Shown: positions 45,217 to 56,610 of the stretch, piece after piece
Position numbering within the stretch: position 1 is the stretch's first letter
Layout of the letters: each line of letters opens with the position of its first letter
Assembly: GCA_905221605.1 (NCBI GenBank)
Contig: CAJNDS010000034.1
Span: forward strand, 124,001-188,000
Direction: 5' to 3'
Origin: Symbiodinium natans
Taxonomy: Eukaryota; Sar; Dinophyceae; Suessiales; Symbiodiniaceae
DNA: 64,000 bases
Program-made: the position numbers and the translations under genes
Notes under the pieces: model-generated
What the model saw: only the letters and a program-made list of their open reading frames with translations
The model's database searches: none
What the model was told of the DNA's origin: nothing

Positions 45217-45869
45217 ATCAGAACATGCCCAAGGCCCCAGCAAAGAAGCCATCCAAGCATGATGCACTCGGCAGCCGACAACAGGTGTGGGAGTCGGCGC
45301 AGGTGGAGGGGGCAGAACAGGACGCTTCTCCGAGGCCTTGACAAGTGGCAAAAACAAGAAGCTCCTCATTCAGGCGAGCCATCGTCGTAAGGGTGCGGCC
45401 GGTATGGGTGCCCCAATGGGCCGGGACATATTGGAGGACGACGATGACCCCCCCTCAGAACGTTTGCAATTAACTCCCACCCGCCTCCCACTCAAAAGAA
45501 ACCACCGCAGCCTTTTCTCGTACATTTTCCCGAGAAGTGTCTGCCCTTTGTGGGTCCAAGGGCAAGGAATCACAGCCCAGGTCTGCATTTACACTGGCAT
45601 ACAGCTGTGTACAAGAGCCGTGGGTTGCCAAAGGCATCTGCAGCAACAATGCAAATGCAAAGGAACGCCACCGGAAATTTCTTGAAGCACTTTGCACACA
45701 GACTGAGAAGGCCAAGGATTGCAGCCGGAAGGATGCCATCGGCCTCCTTCACAGCTGGCGCCGTGAACCTTGCGCGCGTTGCGCAAGGCCGGCGCCTGTC
45801 CCGATTGAGCACTCTCTCGAGGACTTTTCGTTATGGAGTTTGCTTGTTTGCTTGTCACACCACCTCTGA
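45217..45869 (+). CDS. Three-exon gene, plus strand, unknown function
   Basis: Exons 45217-45284 (QNMPKAPAKKPSKHDALGSR; the ATG at 45225 may be the start), 45335-45461 (ALTSGKNKKLLIQASHRRKG and an acidic end DILEDDDDPPSE) and 45538-45869 (109 codons then TGA). Introns are 50 and 76 bases with GT donors, and phases match at both junctions. The last exon contains NANAKERHRKFLEAL, TEKAKDCSRKD, a Cys pair (CARCARP) and a hydrophobic end (FSLWSLLVCLSHHL). The N-terminus is basic like a nuclear or nucleic-acid-binding tail. No domain is recognised. It is convergent with the minus-strand gene that ends at 46812. Confidence 0.65.
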
Positions 45870-46811
45870 TGCCTTTGAAGGGCCAGCATGAATGATGCCA
45901 GTGTCTATAATCATGCAAGAGCCGCCGGAATAGGAACTGCAGTGAGGAAGTAACTAAGTAACAATGCAAACTATGTGAATCTGCATGAAACAAGTGAGCA
46001 AGGACTGCTCAGAACAAGCAAGAGAAAGACAAACGCGATCATCATAATCGCATTTGATACCCTGACCTCCGATCAGCTCTACGGTTCGCTTCCAAATATT
46101 TGAATAGATGACCTATAGCAGAGAGTAACGCACGTCATCAGTTGTGGCTGACGAGGAGGCCAGCAGGAAGCCTTTCCGCGAGGCGTCGGAGACACGGATT
46201 CAGCTACTGCGTCGAGCCATCCGCGGGACAACTGGATGAGCAAGGGGGCAATGTTTTTTGTGGCTCTCTACAGCTGAAACCGCTGGCATGCTCCGACCAT
46301 CAAAATCCAAGAAATTTGGTGTTAACTTCGTGTTGAGGACTGTCTGTTGGGGTCTTCTTCCAACTTTAGCAGCTCAACCATCATAAGATGTGCTGTTTCA
46401 GCCCTCTTGTAAAGAATTTGCATCACGTCAGCTGCCAGTGTATTCCGGCGCCTGGGCGAGGGGTGAACTGATGCCACGCCTCCAGAATCTCAAGTAATCT
46501 CAAGTAAAGGAAACACTCGGACGTGCCGCACCTCACGGCCGCGCGGAAAAGTAGACGCCTCTGGCACCTTGCCGTTGTAGATCCCCAAGAGTGTGGGCCT
46601 TGCGGTTTGGAGATGGAGTTCACGGGATGCATCGTGACATACTCACGAGTGCTACGCAATCTGCGCAGAGAGGGGGCATGACGGACTGTGGGGAGTTGAG
46701 AAAGTTTTTGAATAAGCACTCAAGAAGACACTGACGAGAGACCACATGACAGAATATGTGAAAAGCAACAGACTTTACAAGATTTCAGAATGAGGGGAAG
46801 CGCAAGACAAG
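45870..46811. other. Intergenic region between convergent genes
   Basis: It lies between a plus-strand stop (45869) and a minus-strand stop (46812). A plus-strand frame after a CATCAG acceptor at about 46141-46237 (ADEEASRKPFREASETRIQL, then stop) looks exon-like, but the minus strand is also open. The function of this short piece is unclear. Confidence 0.35.
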
Positions 46812-48508
46812 CTAAACCAGTTCCAAGCTCTTCCAGGAAGCATTCACGCCGACCCTGCGCTTGGGCTCGCTCTTCCGCAGGAACTCCGCCAGTGCCGGAT
46901 TGGGCGAACGGGGCTCCAACTTCGGCTCCCAGCGGACAGCGGGCTCCACCTCCGCGGTCAAATCCGCAGGCGTCTCTGGCTCATGCTCGGCTTCGTCCTC
47001 TTCATCTTTCTCATCCTCAACGGGGATACATCATGATGTAAGGGAAATGTTCTTCCCATGTATAATAACAAGCCCTGATGCGTGCTTTGGGTTACCTATG
47101 GTTCCCTTCTTGAAGCCGAGCCACCCATGTGTCATCCTGCGTGTCTGCAGGAAGCAGCGGTGAGGACGGCATTCGCAAGACCAGGTTGGCAATCTCCGCT
47201 TTCTGGAAGCAAGTCTCTGCCCATTCGACCCACTCAGCCTGCGGATCAAACGACCAGGGCGAGTTCTGATGAGGCGAAGAAAACATAGGAAAGCAGGTCA
47301 TGATGCGTACACAAACATGCATATTTGCAAGCGCCGGTGCATGCAAGCATGCATGGATGCACGCATGGATGCATGCGTGCCAGCATGCGAGCAAGCAGGC
47401 GAGCCATCAAGCATCCGTGACACGATGGTGTGTGTTATGGTTCATCTTGACACAGGCAACTCCCCCAACTCCCCCTGCCCCTGCAGCCCCCACAGGTGCT
47501 GAACTTCAATTTGTCAACCATTTACTAAGGAGTCACCCCCACTTTACAAATGTAAAGCATTGGCTTCCAGTACGCCTAGCCGGCATCATGTGCCTGCGTC
47601 AGAAGCCCATCGTGGTCCACGTCGGCTTCGTCGAAGATAGCCTCTATGCCTGGGCGGGGGGGGCGGGGGCACGTTGAAGCAGCACCCCAAAATATTCTCC
47701 ATATTCTTCCCGTCCAGACATGTCGAGGGTCGCTCGATGTCGATCTCCAGATGCGGCGCCGTATCTGCAAGCACCTGGTGACAATGGCGCAAAATACACG
47801 GCCATGAAGGGGCATCTATTGATTGGCAGAGGAAGCGAATGAAAATCTATCATGGAGGGCCAACGGCAGCATTTGAGGGTGAAAGCTTTGGCTGCTCTGA
47901 ACTGCTACCCTATAGGCGCAAGGGACTACAAGGAACTCGGATCTGAATAGCAACAGCTCACTTTGCAACATTGCTCACTCCCACCGGCCTTCTCCATCTC
48001 GGCCTTGTCAATAGCCTCATGTTGCGGATGGCAGACATAGGCCCCTCCGTAACAAACAGGAAAACCGTCATCCCCAAATACCTGAAGTTGCGAATGTTGC
48101 GAGACCAGCCTTGTCGCCGTTGACATCGTAGGACTGGAAGATTTGAAGGAGCACTTTGTCCTTCACTCCTTGGAAAAGCTACCTCTAGATATTTGGAAAG
48201 AACACCGGATACCCACGAGAATATGAAAAAAAGGAAAACATATAACCAAGACCAGACTATACTGACATAATCATACCTATCGCCCCGTACACTGCCCACA
48301 CACCACAACAACAGCACTCGCTGCCCCAAGCAGCTGGACCAAGGATGCTGGGCCACATCTCGAGCCTTGTGCTTTCCGAGCTGCTCTTGGTCCTTGCTCG
48401 CCCGCAAAACACTCCGGGCATCAATGAAGAAAACAGCAAAGAAAAGCTCCTTGCCTTGGTGTCAGATTCAGCTTGATCCGCTGCACGGGCAACCTCAGTG
48501 CGCAACAG
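46812..48508 (-). CDS. EF-hand calcium-binding protein, six exons found
   Basis: Exons: 48508-48455 (LLRTEVARAADQAESDTK, GC donor AAG|GCAAGG), 48168-48110 (VKDKVLLQIFQSYDVNGDK, GC donor), 48081-47985 (32 codons, VFGDDGFPVCYGGAYVCH), 47649-47594 (IEAIFDEADVDHDGLLTQ, GC donor CAG|GCACAT), one starting at 47265 (SPWSFDPQAEWVEWAETCFQ, ending near 47119 at TGG|GTGGCT) and 47015-46812 (67 codons, acidic EDEAEHEPETP, then EFLRKSEPKRRVGV, TAG at 46812-46814). Exon 4 holds a good EF-hand (FDEADVDHDGLL; position 12 falls in the next exon). Exons 2-3 give a weaker one (YDVNGDK). It is expected to bind calcium and act as a sensor or regulatory subunit. Phases match from exon 2 to the end; the junction between exons 1 and 2 is unresolved. 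Confidence 0.65.
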
Positions 48509-49477
48509 CTGAGATCATGGCAACACTATGGTCGCTTAGTGCAGGTGAAAGCAGGGGGAGGAACCCAAAACAGACAATAAGGCACAACAGCCAAGTACGC
48601 CTTGAAAGTCTTGTCTGCTTGGTGACAAGACTGGTAGACTTTCTGTACAACATAGCAGAAACATGCACCTTGCATTCAACAGAGAGGAGGAGGGGGAAAC
48701 AATCGCCTCGACAAACTGCCCAACAAATTTCGGCCCTCAATCTGGAAAACCCTCGATGAGCGACGAAGCAAGTAGCCTGCCAATGACCACTGAGCACAAC
48801 AGTTGCTACATCTGATCTTCACATCACTGAAAAATGCGCTCAGTGAGGCTCTGGGCCTACCCCGTGCTCCCCCCAACACAAGCTGATCATGAGAAGCTCT
48901 TGTGCCAAGCAACGGAAATCTCTTCGCCGGTCGATGGCAAAGCACGTGCAGATTCGTAGCCTGAGTGGAGGTAGAAGCATGTTGCACAGCCCATCAGCAC
49001 GTTCCAGACACGGCACAAGGGCCCTTAGCCGCAGGAGTTTGGGGAGAATTCTTGGGCAATCGTCCCAGGTGCACGCTTTGTCGGGAACTTCGGGTCTCCG
49101 GTCTGAAATGGGTATTGGGTATCCCACATACAGCGGGACCCAAGGAATTTTGGGGTCGACCACCATACACGATTTTGGATGTCCACAGGAGAGCAAGTGG
49201 TCAGCCTGACTTTTGTGGAAGTCTTTCTGTTGCATGTGTGGACCCCCATGGTCTCATGGACCCATTATCGATCCTTTTTACGAGACATGCCCTGAACGGT
49301 TTTATGCCCCCCCCCCCCGCCCGTGGTGACTCTTGTGGAAGTTGATGCTCCATCTGGACCTACGTGGACGCGTTACGATCGCCCGCGGACCTTGATGCGG
49401 ACTCCCCTTCGAACTCCCCCCCTTAAAGGCAAGCCAATGACCATGATTATGAGTATTTGGAACCAGGAGTGTTCTAC
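48509..49477. other. Stretch with an unassigned minus-strand frame
   Basis: A minus-strand frame of 131 codons (49235-48840) is open and includes DPKIPWVPLYVGYPIPISDR and DKACTWDDCPRILPKLLRL. It has no clear splice sites and two other frames are open across part of it, so it is left unassigned. A run of about 11 C lies at 49308-49318. Confidence 0.35.
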
Positions 49478-49881
49478 ACAGGTTGGCACGCAGCTGCTTA
49501 GCATCGTCCAGCGGCTGCTGGACTCCCGCGTCTTCTTCGGGGCTTTGACGCCCAGCGCGCCAGCCTCCAGGAGGTCCTATGCCCAAGGAGCAAAAGGAAG
49601 CCGCAGAGGTTTGGAATGCACATCTTGCCCACAAAATCACAAGCTTCTAGATGAAAAGTCACTGAGAGAGCTCCCCCCAGTGGCTCCTGCGCTCCCAAGC
49701 TCCGAATGGATTCTTCGATGTCCACCTCTCGGAGCAAGATATCGCGTCCTACCTTCTTTTGCTCCCCACCGCTTCGGCAAGCAGTCTGCAAGCAGTCTGC
49801 AAGATTGTCCCGCCGTTTCCCGTTTCCCACCTGCAATGTGTCGGCAATCACATCCACTTTGAGCACACCCTGGAAGGGATC
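49478..49881 (-). CDS. Four exons of an unknown gene
   Basis: Exons 49881-49831 (DPFQGVLKVDVIADTLQ, acceptor GCGACAG, donor CAG|GTGGGA), 49785-49753 (TACRSGGEQKK, donor AAG|GTAGGA), 49725-49663 (VDIEESIRSLGAQEPLGGAL, donor TCA|GTGACT) and 49576-49478 (DLLEAGALGVKAPKKTRESS). All are phase 0 with GT donors and introns of 45, 27 and 86 bases. The 27-base gap is too short for a normal intron, so exon 2 or 3 may be longer or one boundary is wrong. The first exon looks like a beta-strand/helix piece of a folded domain. It could be the 5' part of the EF-hand gene. Confidence 0.45.
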
Positions 49882-52800
49882 CTGTCGCAGGTGAAGCATT
49901 CAGCAGCCCGACTGGGTAAGGAATTCTCATGCTTCTCGTGCCTCGATGACAAGACCGATCTCGAAGATTCCAAATAAGGCCCAGCTAGCAAAACCTGGGG
50001 CACACTCACAAAACCCCCCAACTGCATCCAAAAGGGGTGCATGCACAGAAGAAGTGCAGACCCGTGCAGTCAGGTCACATGTGACTGGAACCGTATAGGG
50101 GCCAAGCACATCCACCAAGGCAAATGGAAGCCTTGGTGCGAGTCTGATGAATTTGCCAGACCTTCACGCGGTCTCTGCAAATGCTTCTGCAGCCACGGAG
50201 CGTGAGCATGAACAGGGACAGAAAACGCGATGTGTGCCGCACGTAGCCTGACAAATTCGGGGCTTCGAGCTTCGGCTCCCCTGTCACAAGACTCCAGACT
50301 CCCCACAAAAAAGAGCCGACAAAAGAGAGCGAGCGAGAGAGATTTCAAGGAAAGAAAGAAAGTTGAAAAATGATCTGCCAATGCCGTCGGCGCCACTCAG
50401 AGGGACCGGTGTCTGGACCAGGCGTTCACAAGCCCCGATGGTTGAGCCTCACTCGCTCCCGTCTGATTGCTTTGCTCGCTTCCGGAAGTGTGGTATTCTA
50501 TGGTCTTCTGCAGATGTGGCGTCGAGATACTTGGAGGCATGGTGGGTTTTCTGAATCGTGAGGACTAGAACACTTCAAGAACGGAAGGTCTCAAAGGCTC
50601 TGGCTGAGCTTCTCCAGATTTTGCATGAGCTGCGACCGCTCACGATTGGTGTACATGGCCTGACCACAAGCAAAAGAGATGTGTGGCTTTCCCTCTCTGC
50701 GGCTTTCTGTTCAACAACTTGAGAGCAGGGCAGATGACAGCTAGTACTCCAGAGCTTTTGGGTTGACAGTTCTTGTAGCAACATCTGCAGGGCCAAAGGT
50801 GGGCGGGGGTCACCAAAGGTCACGAGGCCCGCGCCCCCAAGGAAGATCGGATGCGGTGACACCCCCCCCCCATGTGACCGTAAATACCTAGGATACCCAG
50901 AGGAAGGTCACCTCAAGTCGCTTTTGCTGGCAGGACAGGAAGGTTGCAAACAAGAACCCGCAAGCTCCGAGGAGCTTTCGTGACTTTCCCTGCAACATGC
51001 TCTGCCTGTGGGCCCTCGCCATTCGGCACGGACCGGACGGCATGAGCCAACCTTGGGCAACGCATTTCATGGACAGGGCACGACGCCAGCACGGCCACAG
51101 CCACACATGCCACATGGTCTTGCAAATCAGCAGCACAGTAAGGTTCGCGAAACACCAAGAAGCTGGTTGACGATGAAGAGAGGTCTGTTGGAGCACATGG
51201 GCAGGGTGTAGTCATGTTGGACGTTACCTGGAATGCAGAGCTGCGAATCTCTGGGGGCATGTCAAGAGGACTCAGGGACTCAAGGCTCCGCTCTTCCTAT
51301 CCTCACTCTGTGCATTCTTCGCTTCCTATCCTCACCCTACTGGGACCGCAGCTTGCCAGCTCACCCTTGGCACCGATCAGGCGTTCCAACTTGGAGCGCA
51401 TGACCCGGTCCTTCATGAGTTTTCATGCAGTCTCACCACTGTTGATGTCCAGCGCTTGTATATGATGTCCGGACAACGGCCGGACGTTTCGGGTGTCGGG
51501 ATTACAGGGGCTTCCGGCCTTTTTGCCACGCAGATGCTCGATCATGCAGTATGGGAATGCTTGCACCAATCGGCCTGGGTTCATGGGCTGAAAAAAACTA
51601 TCTGAGATGACAGCTCACAACCGGGAATGGGGACTACTCCTTTTGACCCCATCACGCCTAATTAGCAGAGCTGCACACGTGAGCTGAAGTTTTTGGCCCC
51701 ATCTCCGTGCGAAAGAGGATGGCATACCGCGACACGTCCCTCGATTCACAGCTCTCAAACACCGCAAACACGAACGCACAAAGACGCCGCACCTTCCCAA
51801 GTCCAAGATCCGCTGCCAAATCTGACGGCCCTCCCAGAAACGCGAGTAGGCCTCACTCACTGACAGGCAGCGTGCAAGCAGACTACAAGGCAGCCAGCCA
51901 CCCGTGCAACGCATCGCAACGCATCGCAACGCTTGCATGACTTTAACACTGGCTGTCCGAGAAACAGTGTTCGTCCGGAAAACAAGCAGGAGACCCAGAG
52001 CAGAGACCAAAAGCGCATGGCCGGTGGTGCTGGCGTGCCAGAACTTTCCCTTGCAGGCGATTTGTTGCTCGCATTTTTTGGCCTTATAGGAATCATGTAT
52101 GTTAGATACTCCATACGATCAACTCTTCCATAACGTGAGGGCCTTCGGAATCAGGTATCCGTGAGCCAAGCAGACCATGATCGCCACCCCAGTGGTGCAA
52201 AGCACGGGGCTCAGAATTCGACGAAGAAGGTTGGAAGACCACAGGCCACGAAGGTTGGCGACCCAGTCCTTACACACCAACTCGCAGTTATATTTAGTTG
52301 TGCATTATATGTATCATGCCAGACTAGGTGTTGCGCGTGAATCGTTCGATGTATAGAACACTTAATACTCATTTTGTTTCTACGTTCTTGTGTGATTGTA
52401 TGCTACACATTGCAGATTCTGAATAATGGATTCTACATGATGTAGTATACATTATCTACTTTACCTTGTACTGTGTTACGATAGAAATAATACATTTTCC
52501 CTTGCTCTCTCCGTCTTGTGCCCGCTTCCCGACTACAAGAACCGTATGGATCCCGCGGAACTGAAGCTCTGCCCGGCTGAGCTTCTGCAGGTGCGCGTAG
52601 AGACATGCGAGATACTCTTGTGACCTCTTATGCACGTACATGGGCGTCTCATTGAATTAGAGATGCTGCTGCGTTTCTTGCGCCGACCACAACCTTGATT
52701 GGTAAGTTCTCTCTCCGAGGCGCCACTGAGGTATACCTGCGCGCCCTGGACGCGCCCTTTGGCTGTGAGCTGCGCCGCTCAGCACGGAGTCCTCCTGGAC

Positions 52801-54741
52801 AGGCAAGTAAATCGACCAACACCATACATCTTCTTACCACTTCCAGCTTCAACCCCCAACTTTGAATGGCACTTTATGGCACTTTACGTGCAAGAAACAG
52901 TTTGCTGAGCTCCTCGTATTTGCACGTTGTTGCGACGAAGGGGTGACCGACAGCGCTCGACGGCGACTGCAGATGCAAGGGTGGCAGTGGCAGCCGCCAC
53001 GACATGGCCATCAGACCCTGCCAAAATGTTGCAATGCATACAGGCACCGAGGCAGTTCAGCATGACAACATCCCTGCACATCGTTCTGCACTCTTTCTGC
53101 CGACTGGTGCAGTGCCCGACGTGCCTGACCAGACTCGGTGAACTTCGCAGCGCCCGCAGCGCGCACAGGGCGGCAGCGGCACCACCCGAGAATGTGAGCT
53201 CAGGGGTTGCATGCAACTCATGGCCATCTGGTGCAGCCATCCGCAAGTTGCAGGTCAATCCTACATGGTATTACATTCAATGGCACTACTGACATCAAGA
53301 GTAGGTCTTAATGCGTTCACTGATTCATCATGTTCAAATCACAGTTTCACGTCGCGAGAGAGCAAAGTCTCTATCATTGCCAAGCTCATGAAGAAAAAGC
53401 GAACTCTCAGGTCCGATGCCTGAATGCAAGGCATGCAGATACTGCTGTAGGAAGCTCTGGGACAGTCGCCACTCCCAACGATGGTCCCGACCCAGATCCC
53501 GAGCACCTGCGGCCCTGACGTTGGCACATTTTAGCACACCAAGTGCACAAGCATGCAGCTAGGATTGCGCCTTCGGATCCGATCCCAGTGACGGAAACTC
53601 CTCCTCGCCGCCACTACACAGCCGCTACCAAAAACCAAAAGATTATAAATCTCACTGCGAGAGCTCACGGCGAGAGCTCACTGCAAGCACCTACCCTTCA
53701 TTTCGTTGGCATGTCTGGGCATGTCAGAGGCGCTCCTGCTTCTTCTCCACGGGCTCCTGCCAGGCGGTCCCAGGTGCGGGCTGAGCCCATGGTGCCGGCC
53801 TTTGAGAAAGCTTGACATGGCAGGGATTCGCAACGCAGGCGCTGCTTGAGCCGCTTCACGAGCTGCTCAGATGCCAGGTCTCCCCTGCCTGGGCCCCGCT
53901 TGTGCGGACAACGAGGTCCTTCCGAAAGGCTTTTGACTCCCGATCTCTGCTCTGCAAGGTTCCTAGCTCCACACCTTCCCCAAGCCGTGGGCCGCAGTTG
54001 GGCAGGCTGCGACGTTAGCCCCACCCGCGGGTTCCTGCCACGACAGCTTCAGGAATGTCAGAAAAGCAAAAAAAGCAAGACAGACAAAGAACGACGACCC
54101 CAAATAAGCCAAAGTCGCGTTGGCTGAGACTCCGGTTCTTCCACATCCTGCTTGTGGCACTTGTGGCAACATGCCGGTTCATGCTTCACCTGCCCCTACA
54201 ACAGGAGAATAGGCGCAAGCTCCTCCTTGGGCCGACCCCAGCCACCTCCTCCGGCAGGCACCAAGCGAATACCAGGATCCTGAAATGACACTCACGGAGC
54301 TCACAACGATCCCTCAAAAAACAATGCGCTGAACACACCGGCCTGGCCCTCGTTCTCGGACTTCAAGGACCCCAACTGCACGGGGCGAGGAACCTCCACC
54401 CTGCCATTCAAGGCGATGCAGCAACTACAACCTTGCAAACTAGCAGCATCTAACAACCAATCAAAACGCTTCACATGTACAAACGTCAGCCCAAGTTACC
54501 GAGGCGCCGCGTTGCGCGATTGCCTCAAATTGGAAAACCCGACCAACACAAACTCAGACTGATGTAATGGATATGACGGCTCTAAGTCGCGTGCCACATC
54601 AGGCAGACGACTTGGAGGGGAATCACGCGAAATGGCCAGGAAGCTGAAATCGGCCACAAGAGATGATGGCTTCACAAATTTGTCGCAATCACTTCCATGT
54701 GTTCCCTTCGAGTAGGCAAAAAAAATGCGCGAAAGATGTGA
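49882..54741. other. Long stretch without a supportable gene
   Basis: Frames up to 131 codons occur on both strands (51615-52010 minus, 52927-53292 plus, 52884-53258 minus), but none shows consistent splice sites. Bases 52260-52500 are AT-rich non-coding. A GCATCGCAAC repeat sits at 51907-51933. This may be intergenic space or long introns. Confidence 0.4.
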
Positions 54742-54885
54742 AGGACAAAAGCCTTCAGCAAAGCCCAAGCCCCACCTTCAGTCAAGGAAAAAAGCCTTCA
54801 TTAAAGGACTGAAGCCCAACCCAGGTATAAAGCCATCAGTAAAGGACAGAAGCCCAAACAGTAAATGACTAAAGCCCAACCCTGG
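54742..54885 (+). repeat. Degenerate tandem repeat of about 35-40 bases
   Basis: Four to five decayed copies of a unit like AAAAGCCTTCATTAAAGGACTGAAGCCCAA. It marks the left side of the AT-rich, foreign-looking block. Confidence 0.7.
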
Positions 54886-54892
54886 CCAACCC

Positions 54893-55130
54893 CTCACCTG
54901 TGACGAAAAAATATTCTCACTTGTGCCTGTTTTTCCTCGCTTGTGACTATAACATGTTCTCACTTCTGGCTTCTTTAAGCTCACTTACGACAATAAATTC
55001 TAAACAACGCAGCTCCCGCTCGAGAGGGGTCAAAAACTCACTTGCGTCTATTTTTTGGGGGTGGCTCACTTGTGACTATCTTGTCGTAACAAGTGAGTCT
55101 TGATTCTGGGAATTCGTTACAAGTGAGCGG
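54893..55130 (+). repeat. TCACTTGTGACTAT repeat family with inverted copy
   Basis: About six copies of TCACTTGTGACTAT-like words spaced 20-40 bases apart. CTCACTTGT (55065-55073) and ACAAGTGAG (55089-55097) form a perfect 9-base inverted repeat with a 15-base loop, and ACAAGTGAG appears again near 55120. It could be a subterminal repeat of a mobile element or a decayed satellite. Confidence 0.6.
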
Positions 55131-55887
55131 GGGGTGCTGCTCAACAACAGGGGGGTCGAAAGGACGTGCTCCCCAACAACACCGGGGTGTGGGGTGGAGG
55201 GGGGGGGGCCCCAACAACAGCGGGGTGTGGTGGGGTGGGGGAAAAAATAGGGAAACTGTATGTTCTAGGGTCTGGGTCGATGTACGTTGTCGTGTCTGGT
55301 TTGACATTATCTTTTCAACACTGTCTCCTACTTGCTGTCTCACCTAGTCACCTACTTCGCTTCTTATTTTCACTCTCTAGGGTCTGTATCCTTCCTATGG
55401 TCGCCTACTTCGTTTTGTCTTTGCGTCCTCTGTCTCGTTCTCTTCTCGTCTCTCGCTACTTCGCCCTCTTGACAGACCTCATTTCAGTATTTGTCGCTCC
55501 TGTGTCGTTCCGCTTTTTCAGCCTAGTAGATATTCGTAACATTTGGTTCAGGTGTCTTGTTCGTATTTTCGGCCTCTGGGTTAGGCTATAATTGATTTTC
55601 GATAGGTGGTTCGTAGGAAAGCCTATCATAAAGCCTAGTCTGGGCTTAGTGTGGGATACACACTCGCAAACTTTGGGTTATTTCTAGGGTTTATGGGTGG
55701 TTCTTGTGATGTTGAGCAACATCACCGACGTCATCATTGGAGAGGTGCGCCTGACCTGTTTTAGTCTTTGGTTGGGAGAGCAAGTGAAAGTCAGCAGAGC
55801 ATCAAAAGCGAGCATTCATTCACGGTTTTGCCTCAAGCATTGTATCGCTAGTGTTGCCAGCCATTGTCCCGACACTTTGCTTTGAAG
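55130..55887. other. Non-coding repeats and T/C-rich tract
   Basis: At 55138-55240 a CCCCAACAACACCGGGGTGTGG unit is present in about three copies. Bases 55300-55600 are a pyrimidine-biased tract like those at 22-23 and 35.6 kb. Bases 55670-55700 contain TTTCTAGGGTTTATGGG. No gene. Confidence 0.5.
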
Positions 55888-56225
55888 ATGGCCGCTGCCA
55901 GTAGCAACGCCAGAGAATGACGGTGACGAAGGGCGCATCGTGACCGACTTGATTCAAGAGGACAAGAAGTCCCAAGAGCGCTTTGAAAAGTTGATGGCAG
56001 AGCTTCCCGAAGATTTCGTTGCGAAGATGGCTACACTCACCCTCGGAGAAGCACGCGACGCCATGAATGACCTAAAGGATGAGAAGGACACCATTCGACC
56101 TCCACATCATCCCCGCCATTGAGAACTTCCTTGAGAGGAACCACAAGAAGATGATTTTGACGGACAGGGACAGGGGCGACATTCTTCCCGACATCGCCGT
56201 TCCCTGTTTGAGTCGTGCGTCGTGA
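55888..56225 (+). pseudogene. Frameshifted small gene, unknown
   Basis: An ATG (55888) starts MAAASSNAR, then the frame shifts to one reading DLIQEDKKSQERFEKLMAEL and ATLTLGEARDAMNDLKDEKD. A second shift near 56095 continues as FDLHIIPAIENFLERNHKKM, ending at TGA (56223-56225). Each piece is clearly protein-like (helical, charged), but no single frame is intact. Either the gene is decayed or it has very short introns. It sits directly upstream of the polymerase remnant and may belong to the same element. Confidence 0.5.
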
Positions 56226-56610
56226 GCGGTGATGTCATCAGTACCTCCTTGCTTACCGCCTAGGTAAAGGTGAAGAAATCCTAAGAAAGACCCCTGGGAA
56301 CAGGAGATGCGAACCTTTGCTTTGAGTAGATGGTGCAAGGAGACCCCCTAAACCTAAAAATAACACACCAAGTTATTGCTTAAAGCGAAGGCGTGGCATG
56401 AGTAACTGGTCTTGTGAGCAACTTGAGACCCTCGCACTGGCGCGAGAAAGTTGAGAGCTTCAGACTTGCTTTGAGAAACTTGAGTGCTTCAATCTTGAGT
56501 GGGCAGTTTGAGCCATTTGAGTCATTTGAGTGTTTCAGACTTGCGCGTTTTCACTTCTGTTTAGGTTTCAATCTTGCATAGATTAGATTTTAGGGTTAGA
56601 AGTCCTAGCA

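Noticed and set aside
47269-47677. Frame with repeated CMQACMDARMDACVPA-like sequence
   Set aside because: It is a translation of an ATGCATG/GCATGGATGC simple repeat at about 47340-47400 and lies in an intron of the EF-hand gene model.
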